64,000 nt of DNA from an uncultured Pelagibacteraceae bacterium (GTDB lineage Bacteria > Pseudomonadota > Alphaproteobacteria > Pelagibacterales > Pelagibacteraceae), in contig CACKBP010000002.1 in NCBI GenBank assembly GCA_902598315.1, forward strand, positions 62,001-126,000. Reading direction: 5' to 3'. A program made the position numbers and the translations under genes. Each line of letters begins with the position of its first letter. Position 1 is the first letter of the stretch. Below, in pieces: positions 33,367 through 42,317 of this stretch. The notes below the pieces were generated by a model that was not told where the DNA came from, searched no databases, and saw only the letters and a program-made list of their open reading frames with translations.

Positions 33367-34266
33367 AGCTTTTATTTTTTTAATATGTTTTGGAGTAATT
33401 TCGCAACATCCTCCAATGATTTTTGCTCCCTTGCTCTTTAATTTTTTACAAATTTCAAGGAACTTTTTGGGAGTGAGATCTTTTCTTTTTCCAAGCTGAA
33501 CTTTGGGATTATTCGAGTCTGGTTTCCATCCTGGCGGAATATGTTCAAAAGCATTTATCTTAAACCCGAATGGGACTTTAAGTTTTTTCGCATCTTTTAT
33601 TACTTCATTAAGATCCTCAAATGAAACACAAGAGGCCATAATTCCAATGGGTTTATGTTTTTGAACTTTTTTTGCAACAGTTATAAATTTTTCACCTGAG
33701 GGCAACAATCCCTTACTCCTAATGTGGATACCGACTAAAATTTTTTTCTTGTATTCTTTAATAGCACTCAAACCCAATGAACACTCTTTCCAACTGCTCA
33801 TTACATCTAAATAAAAGAAATCAACATATGGATTGAGATATTTTGCTTGAGATCTAAAACTTTCTTTTATAAACTTTAGATCCTTTCCAAGATCAGCAAA
33901 ATAAGTAAAATTTTGGGGTGGCAAACTTCCAGCAATCAAAACTTTTTTCTTGGAGATACCCACGGCTTTTTTTGCCAGTTTTCCTGCTAGAACATTCAGA
34001 TTTTTATATTCTTTTACTAAATCATTTTCGATGAGTCTTCTTTTTCTGCTACCAAAGCTATTTGTTACAATCACCTCTGCTCCGGCTTTAATAAAATCTA
34101 AATGAGTTTTGACGACTGTCTTATGGTATTTGCGATTATACAAAGCTGAGGCTCCCCACAAAGTTCCGTGAGGTTTCACACCTCTATTTAGGAGTTCCTG
34201 CCCCATACCGCCGTCCAAAATTCTTGTTGTTTGAAAAAAATGATTATCCAAAAATTTCAATTCCAA
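33358..34266 (-). CDS. Homocysteine S-methyltransferase family protein
   Basis: A TIM-barrel methyltransferase of 302 residues with ILDGGMGQELLNRG at the N-terminus, TNSFGSRKRRL, and zinc-binding Cys in MASCVSF and at Cys287-Cys288 (IIGGCCE). It would make methionine from homocysteine with a methyl donor such as S-methylmethionine or betaine. Location beside ProX/ProW betaine uptake makes a betaine donor attractive, but that is inference. It overlaps proW tail to tail by 9 bases and lies downstream of prpB-prpC and a small membrane gene. Confidence 0.82.
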   Translation of the reverse strand: MELKFLDNHFFQTTRILDGGMGQELLNRGVKPHGTLWGASALYNRKYHKTVVKTHLDFIKAGAEVIVTNSFGSRKRRLIENDLVKEYKNLNVLAGKLAKKAVGISKKKVLIAGSLPPQNFTYFADLGKDLKFIKESFRSQAKYLNPYVDFFYLDVMSSWKECSLGLSAIKEYKKKILVGIHIRSKGLLPSGEKFITVAKKVQKHKPIGIMASCVSFEDLNEVIKDAKKLKVPFGFKINAFEHIPPGWKPDSNNPKVQLGKRKDLTPKKFLEICKKLKSKGAKIIGGCCEITPKHIKKIKALV

Positions 34267-34429
34267 AAAAAGTAGAAAGAAGAATTACAATCGCAAATAT
34301 TGCAAACCACATAAACCATTGGGATGCCACTTTAACCAAAGAACCTTTATCTATCCCTTTCCAAGGCATAAATGTGTATGTAGCCAGCGTAACTAAAATT
34401 AAAAATAAAAGTAAATTCGTTAAAGTCAT
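34244..34429 (-). CDS. Small two-helix membrane protein
   Basis: A 61-residue frame whose ATG abuts the stop of the prpC gene (TAGATG) and whose end overlaps the methyltransferase start by 23 bases. It contains two clear hydrophobic stretches (LLLFLILVTLATYTF and FMWFAIFAIVILLSTFF) with a short charged loop between, KGIDKGSLVKVA. Tight placement on the same strand supports a real gene. I do not recognise a family. Confidence 0.6.
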   Translation of the reverse strand: MTLTNLLLFLILVTLATYTFMPWKGIDKGSLVKVASQWFMWFAIFAIVILLSTFFGIEIFG

Positions 34430-35554
34430 CTATCTTTGGTTAAGTAACATTACTTCTCTTACTTCAGCACCCCTGTATTTAGACAAAGGTCTTATAAGTT
34501 TATTCGAAGCGTGTTGTTCCATTATGTGAGCGGACCAACCAGTAATACGAGACATTACAAATATTGGTGTGTAGAAATCTATATCGATACCCATCATGTA
34601 ATAAGTTGGACCACATGGAAAATCTACATTTGGATGGATATTTTTTCTTTGTAGCATCACCTTTTCTAAAATTTCATACATTCTCGTATATTTTTCTTTT
34701 TTTAAAAGCTTAGCTACTTTAAACATATAGTGTTTCATTGTTGGCACTCTCGAGTCTCCAGTGCGGTAAACTCTGTGCCCAAATCCCATTACTACCTTTT
34801 TTTTATTTAATGCATTTTCAATCCAAGCTTTTGCTTTTTCAGGTTTACCAATTTCTTTCATCATATGCATCACCGCTTCATTTGCTCCACCATGTAATGG
34901 CCCTTTTAAAGAGGCTATAGCCCCAGTTATTGCACCATGTAAATCAGATAAACTTGATGTAATTGTTCTTGCTGTAAAAGTCGAAACATTGAAACTATGT
35001 TCAGCGTATAATATTAACGATATATCAAACGCTCTTACAATTTCTTTATCAGGAACTTTATTAAACATCATTTTAAAGAAATTTTCTGAAAAAGATAATT
35101 TATTACTTGGAGCAATGATTGACTTTCCTTTTCGTGTTCTGAAATAAGCAGCAACAGCTGTAGGTGTTTTAGCAAATATTCTCATTGCTTTTCTCATGTT
35201 TGCTTTTGGAGAATTGTCTTTTGTGTCCTTATCTTCTAATGCCATTAAACTTACACAAGTTCTAATTACATCCATTGGATGAGCGTTTCTAGGCATTTTT
35301 TTAATATCATTTAATACTTGTTTAGAAAGTTTTCTTTCTGATCTTTCTTGCTTAATAAATTTTTTCAGCTGACTTTTGTTAGGGAGCTCTCCATTAAGCA
35401 CTAAATATGCAACTTCTTCGAAATCGCATTTATCACAGAGCTCTTGTACTGTGTAACCTCTATAAGTTAAGGCACTGAGTTCTGGAACCACATGTGAAAT
35501 TGTAGTTTCATCAACTACTATACCTAATAAACCTTTTTTAACTTCTTCACTCAT
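34430..35554 (-). CDS. prpC: 2-Methylcitrate synthase / short citrate synthase
   Basis: The 374-residue protein is the short citrate-synthase type: GLLGIVVDETTISHV at the start, LPLHGGANEA-like LKGPLHGGANE, MGFGHRVYRTGDSR, and the Asp-loop NVDFPCGPTYY, with His-His-Asp catalytic residues. PrpC joins propionyl-CoA and oxaloacetate. Assignment as methylcitrate rather than citrate synthase rests on prpB just upstream (1-base overlap). No prpD is beside them. Confidence 0.87.
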   Translation of the reverse strand: MSEEVKKGLLGIVVDETTISHVVPELSALTYRGYTVQELCDKCDFEEVAYLVLNGELPNKSQLKKFIKQERSERKLSKQVLNDIKKMPRNAHPMDVIRTCVSLMALEDKDTKDNSPKANMRKAMRIFAKTPTAVAAYFRTRKGKSIIAPSNKLSFSENFFKMMFNKVPDKEIVRAFDISLILYAEHSFNVSTFTARTITSSLSDLHGAITGAIASLKGPLHGGANEAVMHMMKEIGKPEKAKAWIENALNKKKVVMGFGHRVYRTGDSRVPTMKHYMFKVAKLLKKEKYTRMYEILEKVMLQRKNIHPNVDFPCGPTYYMMGIDIDFYTPIFVMSRITGWSAHIMEQHASNKLIRPLSKYRGAEVREVMLLNQR

Positions 35555-36456
35555 TATTCATGTCCTTCAGTAGAAAAATCTGTGATTTTCTTATCAGATG
35601 TATTGTACTTCTCATATTCTACTAACTCGTACAACCTTTTTCTAGTCTGCATTTTGTCCATAACATTATTCTGATGTCCATCTTTAAATATTGATTTAAG
35701 ACCTAATTCAACGTTTTGCATTGCCAACCTTTGTGTTGTCACAGGATAAATAACTAAATTATAACCTAAATTTTCTAATTGAGATCTATTTAATAATTTA
35801 GATTTACCAAATTCTGTCATGTTAGCTAACAAATACCCATTTGATATTTTTCTTACTTTTTCAAACTCTTTCTCATCTCTCATTGCTTCTGGAAAAATCA
35901 TGTCTGCACCAGCATCTTCATAAGATTTAATTCTATCTAATGTTTTATCAATACCTTCTACAGTATTTGCATCAGTCCTTACTATAATTAAAAAATTTTT
36001 ATCTTTTCTGGCATTTACCGACTCTTTAATCTTTTTAACCATTTCATCTTTTGAAATAAGTTCTTTGTTATCTAAATGACCACATCTTTTTTCAGCTATT
36101 TGATCTTCTATGTGGCAACCAGCTAAACCTTTTTCCTCAAAAGTTATTATTGTTTTTTTACAATCCTTAAACCCTGTATCTGCATCCACTATGGTAGGCA
36201 GGTCAGTCACTCTTGATATTTGATTGGCTCTGTAACTTACTTGATCTAAGGTTGTTAATCCTATGTCTGGTAGTCCTAGATCATTGGACATTACACCGCC
36301 TGATATATAAACTCCATCAAATCCAATTTCAGCTATGAGCTTTGCACACAAAGGATTATAAGCACCTGGGAATCTAAGAAGTTTTTTTGATTGTAAATTT
36401 TTTACAAATTCTAATCTTTTTTCAGTACTATTCTTTTTTGTAAAGTGCATCTGCAA
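35554..36456 (-). CDS. prpB: 2-Methylisocitrate lyase
   Basis: PrpB splits methylisocitrate into pyruvate and succinate. The 300 residues have FPGAYNPLCAKLIAE, the PIVDADTGFK-like segment TIVDADTGF for Mg binding, IEDQIAEKRCGHLDNK with the catalytic Cys (KRCGH is the PrpB/isocitrate-lyase signature), and IIVRTDANTVEG. It is first in prpB-prpC. With prpC it would burn propionyl units, for instance from DMSP-, odd-chain- or amino-acid breakdown (inference). Confidence 0.9.
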   Translation of the reverse strand: MQMHFTKKNSTEKRLEFVKNLQSKKLLRFPGAYNPLCAKLIAEIGFDGVYISGGVMSNDLGLPDIGLTTLDQVSYRANQISRVTDLPTIVDADTGFKDCKKTIITFEEKGLAGCHIEDQIAEKRCGHLDNKELISKDEMVKKIKESVNARKDKNFLIIVRTDANTVEGIDKTLDRIKSYEDAGADMIFPEAMRDEKEFEKVRKISNGYLLANMTEFGKSKLLNRSQLENLGYNLVIYPVTTQRLAMQNVELGLKSIFKDGHQNNVMDKMQTRKRLYELVEYEKYNTSDKKITDFSTEGHE

Positions 36457-36493
36457 AGTTTATATTAAAGAGATAAATAAAAATCAAAGGCTA

Positions 36494-37093
36494 TTATTTA
36501 ATAAGAATAAATATACCGGTTAATACCAACAAAAATGCTAAAACATATTCTATAATTTTTTTTGTTTTAATATCTCTTACGAATTTTCTTAATCCACTTC
36601 CAAAAAAAGCCCAAAGACTGATGGTGGGAAAACATATTACTGCAGCAGTAATAGTAACAAATGCAACTCCTATAAAAATATTTTCCTCAGTTGGAAAAAA
36701 ACCTGATGCAACAGTAACCGCAATCGACCAAGCTTTTGGATTTATAAATTGAAATAATGAAGCTTCGTAAAATCTTAGCGGTCTTCCAGTTTCTTTTTTT
36801 ACCATAGAAAATGAGCCTATCATTTTCCACCCCAAGTAAAGCAAATAAATAAAACATAAAATTTTCATGTAGAATTGCACTTGAGGATAAATTAAAAATA
36901 AGTTTGCCAAACCAAAACAGGTAAGTCCAATTTGAAAAATATGACCTAAAGGTATCCCAATCAAATGTGGCAATGTTCTTAAAAATCCAAACTTCATACC
37001 TGATGCTGTAAGCATTGCATTATTTGGACCTGGAGTAAAAAACATTGTAAAATAAAAAGTTGCCAAAGCTGAAAAAAGAGCAAAAGTTATCAT
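36494..37093 (-). CDS. LysE/RhtB-family amino acid exporter
   Basis: A 199-residue protein with about six hydrophobic helices. FFTPGPNNAMLTASGMKFGFLRTLPHLIGIPLGH is the family signature in order, followed by FQFINPKAWSIAV. Such proteins export homoserine, threonine, lysine or similar amino acids; substrate unknown. Its start overlaps the phosphatase gene by 4 bases, so it ends the operon. Confidence 0.85.
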   Translation of the reverse strand: MITFALFSALATFYFTMFFTPGPNNAMLTASGMKFGFLRTLPHLIGIPLGHIFQIGLTCFGLANLFLIYPQVQFYMKILCFIYLLYLGWKMIGSFSMVKKETGRPLRFYEASLFQFINPKAWSIAVTVASGFFPTEENIFIGVAFVTITAAVICFPTISLWAFFGSGLRKFVRDIKTKKIIEYVLAFLLVLTGIFILIK

Positions 37094-37752
37094 AAATACT
37101 TTTCAATAATTTTTTCAAAATTTACAAAATTAGATATTAATTCATCGTGTTTAATTTCTTTTTCAGTTTTTTCCGTGTACCCGTCTTTAACTAACACAAA
37201 TGGTAATTTAGCATTATAAGCTGACAAAGCATCAACCTCGCTATCACCAATCATTATTGTTTTTTTTAAATCACCACCTATTATTTCAACAACATCTGTT
37301 AGATGCCTAGGGTCAGGTTTGTTAAATGCAAATGTATCTGAACCAGCAACATATTCAAAATATTTATACATATCTAATTTTTTTAACAAATCTATTGCTA
37401 ATCTTTCTTGTTTATTTGTACAAACTGCTAATGAAATATTTTCTTTTTTAGCCCATTTAAAAAACTCTAACACCCCATCTAAAGGTAAACTTTTACGGTC
37501 TATATTTTTGGAATAATAATCAAGAAATTCTCTGGTCATTTCTTTTTTTAACTTTTCATTTTTAATTTCCTCTTTAAAAGATCTTTGCATCATTACCCAT
37601 GCTCCTCGTCCCGCTAAAGATTTAATATCCTCTAAATTTTTTTCTTTGTGGCCATACTTCTTCATTACATGATTATGTGCTGCCATTAAATCTGGAGCTG
37701 TGTTTACAATTGTTCCGTCCAAATCGAAAAGAATTGTGAAAATTTGTTTCAT
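37090..37752 (-). CDS. gph: HAD-family phosphatase, phosphoglycolate-phosphatase-like
   Basis: The 220 residues have HAD motif I FDLDGTIVNTAP, motif II VCTNKQ, motif III Lys in NKPDPRHL and motif IV MIGDSEVDALSA, with a C1-type helical cap from about 15 to 80. It is closest in plan to Gph (2-phosphoglycolate phosphatase), which removes the DNA-repair and oxygenase by-product phosphoglycolate, but HAD substrate specificity is hard to read. It overlaps both neighbours by 4 bases. Confidence 0.8.
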   Translation of the reverse strand: MKQIFTILFDLDGTIVNTAPDLMAAHNHVMKKYGHKEKNLEDIKSLAGRGAWVMMQRSFKEEIKNEKLKKEMTREFLDYYSKNIDRKSLPLDGVLEFFKWAKKENISLAVCTNKQERLAIDLLKKLDMYKYFEYVAGSDTFAFNKPDPRHLTDVVEIIGGDLKKTIMIGDSEVDALSAYNAKLPFVLVKDGYTEKTEKEIKHDELISNFVNFEKIIEKYL

Positions 37753-39773
37753 TTTTTAAGTTTAAAAACCATAATAGAGTCTCCGAAATTTACTAAATCC
37801 GGATAACCTTTTTTTAAAGAGTAGCTACCTGTCGCGTTTATTAAAATGAATTGTTCATTATTGATTTGATAAGTCACGGGTGGGCTAGAACCTATAAAAG
37901 GCAAATCATATGACCATAATTCCTTACCGTCTTCTGCATCAAATATTCTAAATTTTTTATCTAACGTACCGGTAGCTAATATAATTCCAGACTCAGTGCC
38001 AGTTACTCCGCTGTAATTTTCAGTACCAGTAAGATCTATACCTTTTTTAGTAAGCTCAGGATATTCTCCAAAAGGCACTTGCCATTTTATTTTTCCGTTT
38101 TTTAAATTTAAAGCTGATAATGTACCCCATGGTGGTTTAGAACCAGGAAAACCGTTTTGATCTTTTAATCTTTTAAATTTACTTGTGTATTTATAATAAG
38201 GAGGGGGAGAAAATTTTTTTCTATTAGCAATTTTTACTTCTGCCTCCCAAGCTATATTAGATGAGGATACGTATAGAAATTCATTTTTTAAATCATAGGA
38301 GCCACCGGGCCACTCAGCACCACCATGAAAATTAAATTGAATATTTTTTTTTCCTAATTCATAAGGTTGAAAAAAACCATAGTTATAATTTTTTATTTTA
38401 TCTAATATATAATCTCTACTTTCTTTACTTATATTAGTAACTTCTTTTAAACTAAAAATTTGTTTTGCAAATGGCTCAGGAGATTTTACAAGAGGTTGAT
38501 AAAAATTTGTTTTTTCACCAGGCAACTTTGAAATAGGAGCTTTTTTTAAATTGAAATCAAATAATGGTTTGCCTGAAGTTCTATCTAGTACAATTGTATT
38601 ACCTAATTTTGTCAAAGCTATAACAACGTCCACTTTTTTATTTTTTTTTGTAATCGAACCTAAAATTGGTGGAGCAGGTATATCTAAATTCCAAATATCA
38701 TGCCTGACTTCTTGAAAATCCCATAATTTTTTTTTATTTTTTATGTCTATCGCAACAATTGAGTTTGCATAATTATTTTTTCCAGGTCTATTTACACCGT
38801 TGAAATAGAAACCTGCATTTCCAGTAGTCACATATGCTATTCCTCTTTTTTCATCTAGAGAAAAACCACCCCATGGGTTTCCTCCGGAAGAGTCATATCT
38901 TTTACCACCATTCCGACCTTTTACTTCTTTACTTAAAATAAATTTCCATAATAAATCACCATTATCAAGATCATAAACCTCTAAAGAGGGCTTGGATGTT
39001 GTTAAAATTAAATTTTTTTCAAATATTGCCGGAGAAGTAATTGAAGGTCTGTTTAATCTTACAATACCATTTTTACCAAAAGATTTTATTTTTTTGCCGT
39101 TATTTGCATTAAGAACTATAAGTTTTTTATAAGATGAAAAAACTATTCTTGCCGGCTGAATATTATTTTTTTCTAGGTAAAGCATTCCTCGTCTAGGGGA
39201 ATTATCTTCTAATTGAAATTCCCAAACCAATTTTCCTGTCGCTGCATCTAATGCTATTATCTTTTTATTTGAACTTGCTATAAAAATTTTCTTATCAGCA
39301 ACTAAAGCATTAGATTGAATATCGTAATTAGGTTTACCCTTAATTTTATATTCCCATGCAAGATCTAAATTATTAAGGTTTTCCTTATTTATTAATTTCA
39401 AACTAGAGAATCTATTAGAAGCATGTCCACCATAGTTTCTTTTCCAATCTTTACCAACATTGTCTATTGGATAAAGATTTTCAGAAAATATATTAGTTTT
39501 TTTTATAACTTTACTATCGGGTAGTTGATCCCTTTCATCTAAATTAATAAAATAGTTTTTATTTTTTTCACTTATTGTGTATAGACCGTAGGCATATAGA
39601 TCATCAAGGTATCTCATCAATTTTTTAGTTTGAGGGTTTCTTATATTACTTATGTTCCATGTAATTAAATCTCTGTTAATTATTTTAGAGTTAATTGAAA
39701 ACATATCTAATACAGCATAGGAAAATATAATTAATACAAGGATAAGAATTATTTTTAGAGTTTTTTTAAACAT
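37749..39773 (-). CDS. PQQ-dependent dehydrogenase, membrane-anchored quinoprotein
   Basis: The 674-residue protein has one N-terminal membrane helix (ILILVLIIFSYAVLDM) and then an eight-bladed propeller with repeated Trp-docking-like strands (for example IALDAATGKLVWEFQ, LLWKFILS, KKLWDFQEV, GKELWSYDLP). WGGFSLDEKRGIAYVTTGNAG and HDIWNLDIPAPP resemble quinoprotein glucose/alcohol dehydrogenases. It would oxidise a sugar or alcohol in the periplasm and pass electrons to quinone. No PQQ-synthesis genes are in this window. It starts an operon with gph and lysE-type genes. Confidence 0.82.
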   Translation of the reverse strand: MFKKTLKIILILVLIIFSYAVLDMFSINSKIINRDLITWNISNIRNPQTKKLMRYLDDLYAYGLYTISEKNKNYFINLDERDQLPDSKVIKKTNIFSENLYPIDNVGKDWKRNYGGHASNRFSSLKLINKENLNNLDLAWEYKIKGKPNYDIQSNALVADKKIFIASSNKKIIALDAATGKLVWEFQLEDNSPRRGMLYLEKNNIQPARIVFSSYKKLIVLNANNGKKIKSFGKNGIVRLNRPSITSPAIFEKNLILTTSKPSLEVYDLDNGDLLWKFILSKEVKGRNGGKRYDSSGGNPWGGFSLDEKRGIAYVTTGNAGFYFNGVNRPGKNNYANSIVAIDIKNKKKLWDFQEVRHDIWNLDIPAPPILGSITKKNKKVDVVIALTKLGNTIVLDRTSGKPLFDFNLKKAPISKLPGEKTNFYQPLVKSPEPFAKQIFSLKEVTNISKESRDYILDKIKNYNYGFFQPYELGKKNIQFNFHGGAEWPGGSYDLKNEFLYVSSSNIAWEAEVKIANRKKFSPPPYYKYTSKFKRLKDQNGFPGSKPPWGTLSALNLKNGKIKWQVPFGEYPELTKKGIDLTGTENYSGVTGTESGIILATGTLDKKFRIFDAEDGKELWSYDLPFIGSSPPVTYQINNEQFILINATGSYSLKKGYPDLVNFGDSIMVFKLKK

Positions 39774-39858
39774 TATAAATTAAGATTTCCATTAGGTATT
39801 AAAAAGTAACAAATTGTGAATTATTTTTCATTTTAGATAATATAAATACTTAAAAATT

Positions 39859-40527
39859 ATGAACAAGAGTAAATTAAAAACTTCAGAGACGTACAGAATC
39901 AAACAAGAGATATTAAGGGCTAAAGCATTGAACAAAGGCGTTAAATTAATTGCACCTGAGACAATTTATTTATGTTCCGATACTATTTTTGGTAAAAATG
40001 TGACAGTAGAACCTTACGTTGTGATAGGACCGAAAGTAAAAATTGGAAGTAATTCAGTAATAAGATCTTTCTCTTATTTAGAAGGCACTCACATTGAAAA
40101 AAATGTTTCGATAGGCCCTTACGCAAGACTAAGATCAGGAACTAATATTAAATCATTTGCAAAAATAGGAAATTTTGTTGAAACAAAAAAATCAAAGATT
40201 AGTAGCAATACAAAAGTAAACCACCTTTCTTATATAGGTGATACAATTATTGGTAAAAATTCAAACATCGGAGCAGGTACGATTACTTGTAATTACGATG
40301 GCAAAAAAAAATCAAGAACTATAATTTCTGATAAAGTTTTTGTGGGATCAAATTCCTCATTAGTGGCACCAATTAATTTAAAAAGCGGGAGTACAGTTGG
40401 GGCGGGATCAGTAATTACAAAAAACGTAAATAAAAATTCTCTTGCAATTACTAGATCACAACAAATTGAAGTAAAAAACTTTAATAGGAAAAAAAAAAAT
40501 GTGCGGAATAATAGGCATAGCAAGTAA
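39859..40527 (+). CDS. GlmU acetyltransferase domain only (glucosamine-1-phosphate N-acetyltransferase)
   Basis: The 222 residues align with the C-terminal half of GlmU: helix RIKQEILRAKALNKGVKLI, hexapeptide beta-helix, then PYARLRSGTNI (Arg92 region), VNHLSYIGD with the catalytic His122, GAGTITCNYDGKKK for acetyl-CoA and the end IVxxR-like ALAITRSQQ. The uridylyltransferase half (about 230 residues, LAGGxGTRM) is missing, and 85 bases upstream show nothing of it. It would acetylate GlcN-1-P for UDP-GlcNAc; another protein must do the UTP step. It overlaps glmS by 29 bases. Confidence 0.85.
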   Translation: MNKSKLKTSETYRIKQEILRAKALNKGVKLIAPETIYLCSDTIFGKNVTVEPYVVIGPKVKIGSNSVIRSFSYLEGTHIEKNVSIGPYARLRSGTNIKSFAKIGNFVETKKSKISSNTKVNHLSYIGDTIIGKNSNIGAGTITCNYDGKKKSRTIISDKVFVGSNSSLVAPINLKSGSTVGAGSVITKNVNKNSLAITRSQQIEVKNFNRKKKNVRNNRHSK

Positions 40528-42316
40528 TAGACCAGTTTCTACAAATATAATTAACTCTCTTAAAAAATTAGAATATAGGGGCTATGATTCTGCAGGAATA
40601 GCAACTATTACTGATGGTTATATAAATGAGAAAAAGTGTTCGGGTAGAGTTGATGAGCTTCAAAAAATTTTATTAAAAACTCCATCAAATGGCAATATAG
40701 GAATTGGACATGTTCGGTGGGCAACACACGGTATTCCAAGTATAGTCAATGCTCATCCACACTCATCTGATGCAGTTTCAGTTGTGCATAACGGGATTAT
40801 TGAGAACTCTGATGAAATTAAAAAAAATTTAGAGACTAAAAATTTTAAATTTAAATCTCAAACTGATACTGAAGTGATAACTTTATTAATTACAGAGGCT
40901 TTAAATGACTCTAAACCACTTGAAGCTGTTTTTAAAACATTAAAAAAATTGAAGGGTAGTTTTGCTTTAGGAATAATATTTAAAAATTATGAAAATATTA
41001 TAATCGGTGCAAGAAGAGGAAGTCCTCTTGCAGTGGGATATTCAAATGATGAAAATTTTTTAGGATCAGATTCATATGCTCTAAAGTCTATGACAAATAA
41101 AATTTCATATTTAGATGATGGAGAGCTCTGTGTTTTAACAAAAGATAACGTAGAATTTTTTAATCAAAATAAAAAAAAAATTAATAAAAAAATACATTTA
41201 GTTTCTGAGGATTTAAATACTTCCGAGAAAGGAAATTTTAAAAATTTTATGTCTAAAGAAATTTCTGAACAACCGATTACCGCAAAAAAATGTGTAAGCG
41301 AGTATGTTGATAAAATAAAAAAAGATATAAATATTTATAATTTTCCAATTAAGCCAAGTGAAATAAATAAGATAGTTTTAATAGGTTGTGGAACAGCATA
41401 CCATTCTTGTTTGGTAGCTAAATATTGGTTTGAAGAAATTACAAGTATTGAGGCTGAAATTGATGTAGCCTCTGAGTTTAGATATAGGAACTTAAAGCTA
41501 AATGAAAAGAACTTATATGTATTCTTATCTCAGTCTGGCGAGACAGCAGATACTTCGGCAGCACTAGACATTTGTAAAAAAAATAAAGTAAAAACTTGCG
41601 CGATTGTGAACGTTGTAGAAAGCACAATTGCTAGAAATGCCGATTGGGTTTTACCTATTCACGCAGGACCAGAAATTGGAGTAGCCTCAACAAAAGCCTT
41701 TTTAGGCCAATTAATTGTTTTATTTATTCTTTGTTTAAAACTTTCCTTTATGAGAAAAGATATTAATAAAGAATTTTATAATTCAAAAATTGATGATTTA
41801 ACTAAACTTCCAGATGAAATTAACAAGTGTTTAAAATCTGAAACTAATATTCAGCTAATGGCAAAAGAATTTTTAGATGCTAATGGCTCAATGTTTTTAG
41901 GTAGAGGATTTTCATATCCAATTGCTTTAGAGGGTGCTTTAAAATTGAAAGAACTTTCATATTTACATGCAGAAGGTTATCCTGCAGGTGAAATGAAACA
42001 TGGCCCTTTAGCGTTAATTGAGGACGGATTACCCGTAGTTGTTATTGCTCCAAAAGATAAATATTTTGAAAAGACATTATCTAATATGCAAGAAGTTATT
42101 GCTCGAGGAGGCAAAATATTTTTTTTCACAGATAATAAAAAAAAATCAATAAGTGAAAATATAAGGTTCGGTTTAAGAGTTCCCTTTTTAGATAATTTAT
42201 TTTCGCCAATATTATTAACTGTTCCACTTCAACTATTAGCCTATCATGTAGCTTTATTAAAAAATTGCGATATTGATAAACCTAGAAATTTGGCAAAGTC
42301 AGTTACTGTTGAATAA
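40499..42316 (+). CDS. glmS: Glutamine-fructose-6-phosphate aminotransferase (isomerizing)
   Basis: GlmS makes glucosamine-6-phosphate from fructose-6-phosphate and glutamine. Cys2 (MCGIIGIASN) is the glutaminase nucleophile, GHVRWATHG and NGIIEN follow, then two SIS domains with CGTAYHS, SQSGETADT, STKAFLGQ, and the ending KPRNLAKSVTVE (the usual C-terminus). Length 605 is normal. It follows the GlmU half in the same operon, so the amino-sugar steps are coupled. Confidence 0.95.
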   Translation: MCGIIGIASNRPVSTNIINSLKKLEYRGYDSAGIATITDGYINEKKCSGRVDELQKILLKTPSNGNIGIGHVRWATHGIPSIVNAHPHSSDAVSVVHNGIIENSDEIKKNLETKNFKFKSQTDTEVITLLITEALNDSKPLEAVFKTLKKLKGSFALGIIFKNYENIIIGARRGSPLAVGYSNDENFLGSDSYALKSMTNKISYLDDGELCVLTKDNVEFFNQNKKKINKKIHLVSEDLNTSEKGNFKNFMSKEISEQPITAKKCVSEYVDKIKKDINIYNFPIKPSEINKIVLIGCGTAYHSCLVAKYWFEEITSIEAEIDVASEFRYRNLKLNEKNLYVFLSQSGETADTSAALDICKKNKVKTCAIVNVVESTIARNADWVLPIHAGPEIGVASTKAFLGQLIVLFILCLKLSFMRKDINKEFYNSKIDDLTKLPDEINKCLKSETNIQLMAKEFLDANGSMFLGRGFSYPIALEGALKLKELSYLHAEGYPAGEMKHGPLALIEDGLPVVVIAPKDKYFEKTLSNMQEVIARGGKIFFFTDNKKKSISENIRFGLRVPFLDNLFSPILLTVPLQLLAYHVALLKNCDIDKPRNLAKSVTVE

Positions 42317-42317
42317 T

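Noticed and set aside
34224-34529. 101-codon frame on + opposite prpC and the small membrane gene
   Set aside because: Runs antisense to well-supported genes; composition is that of a shadow frame.
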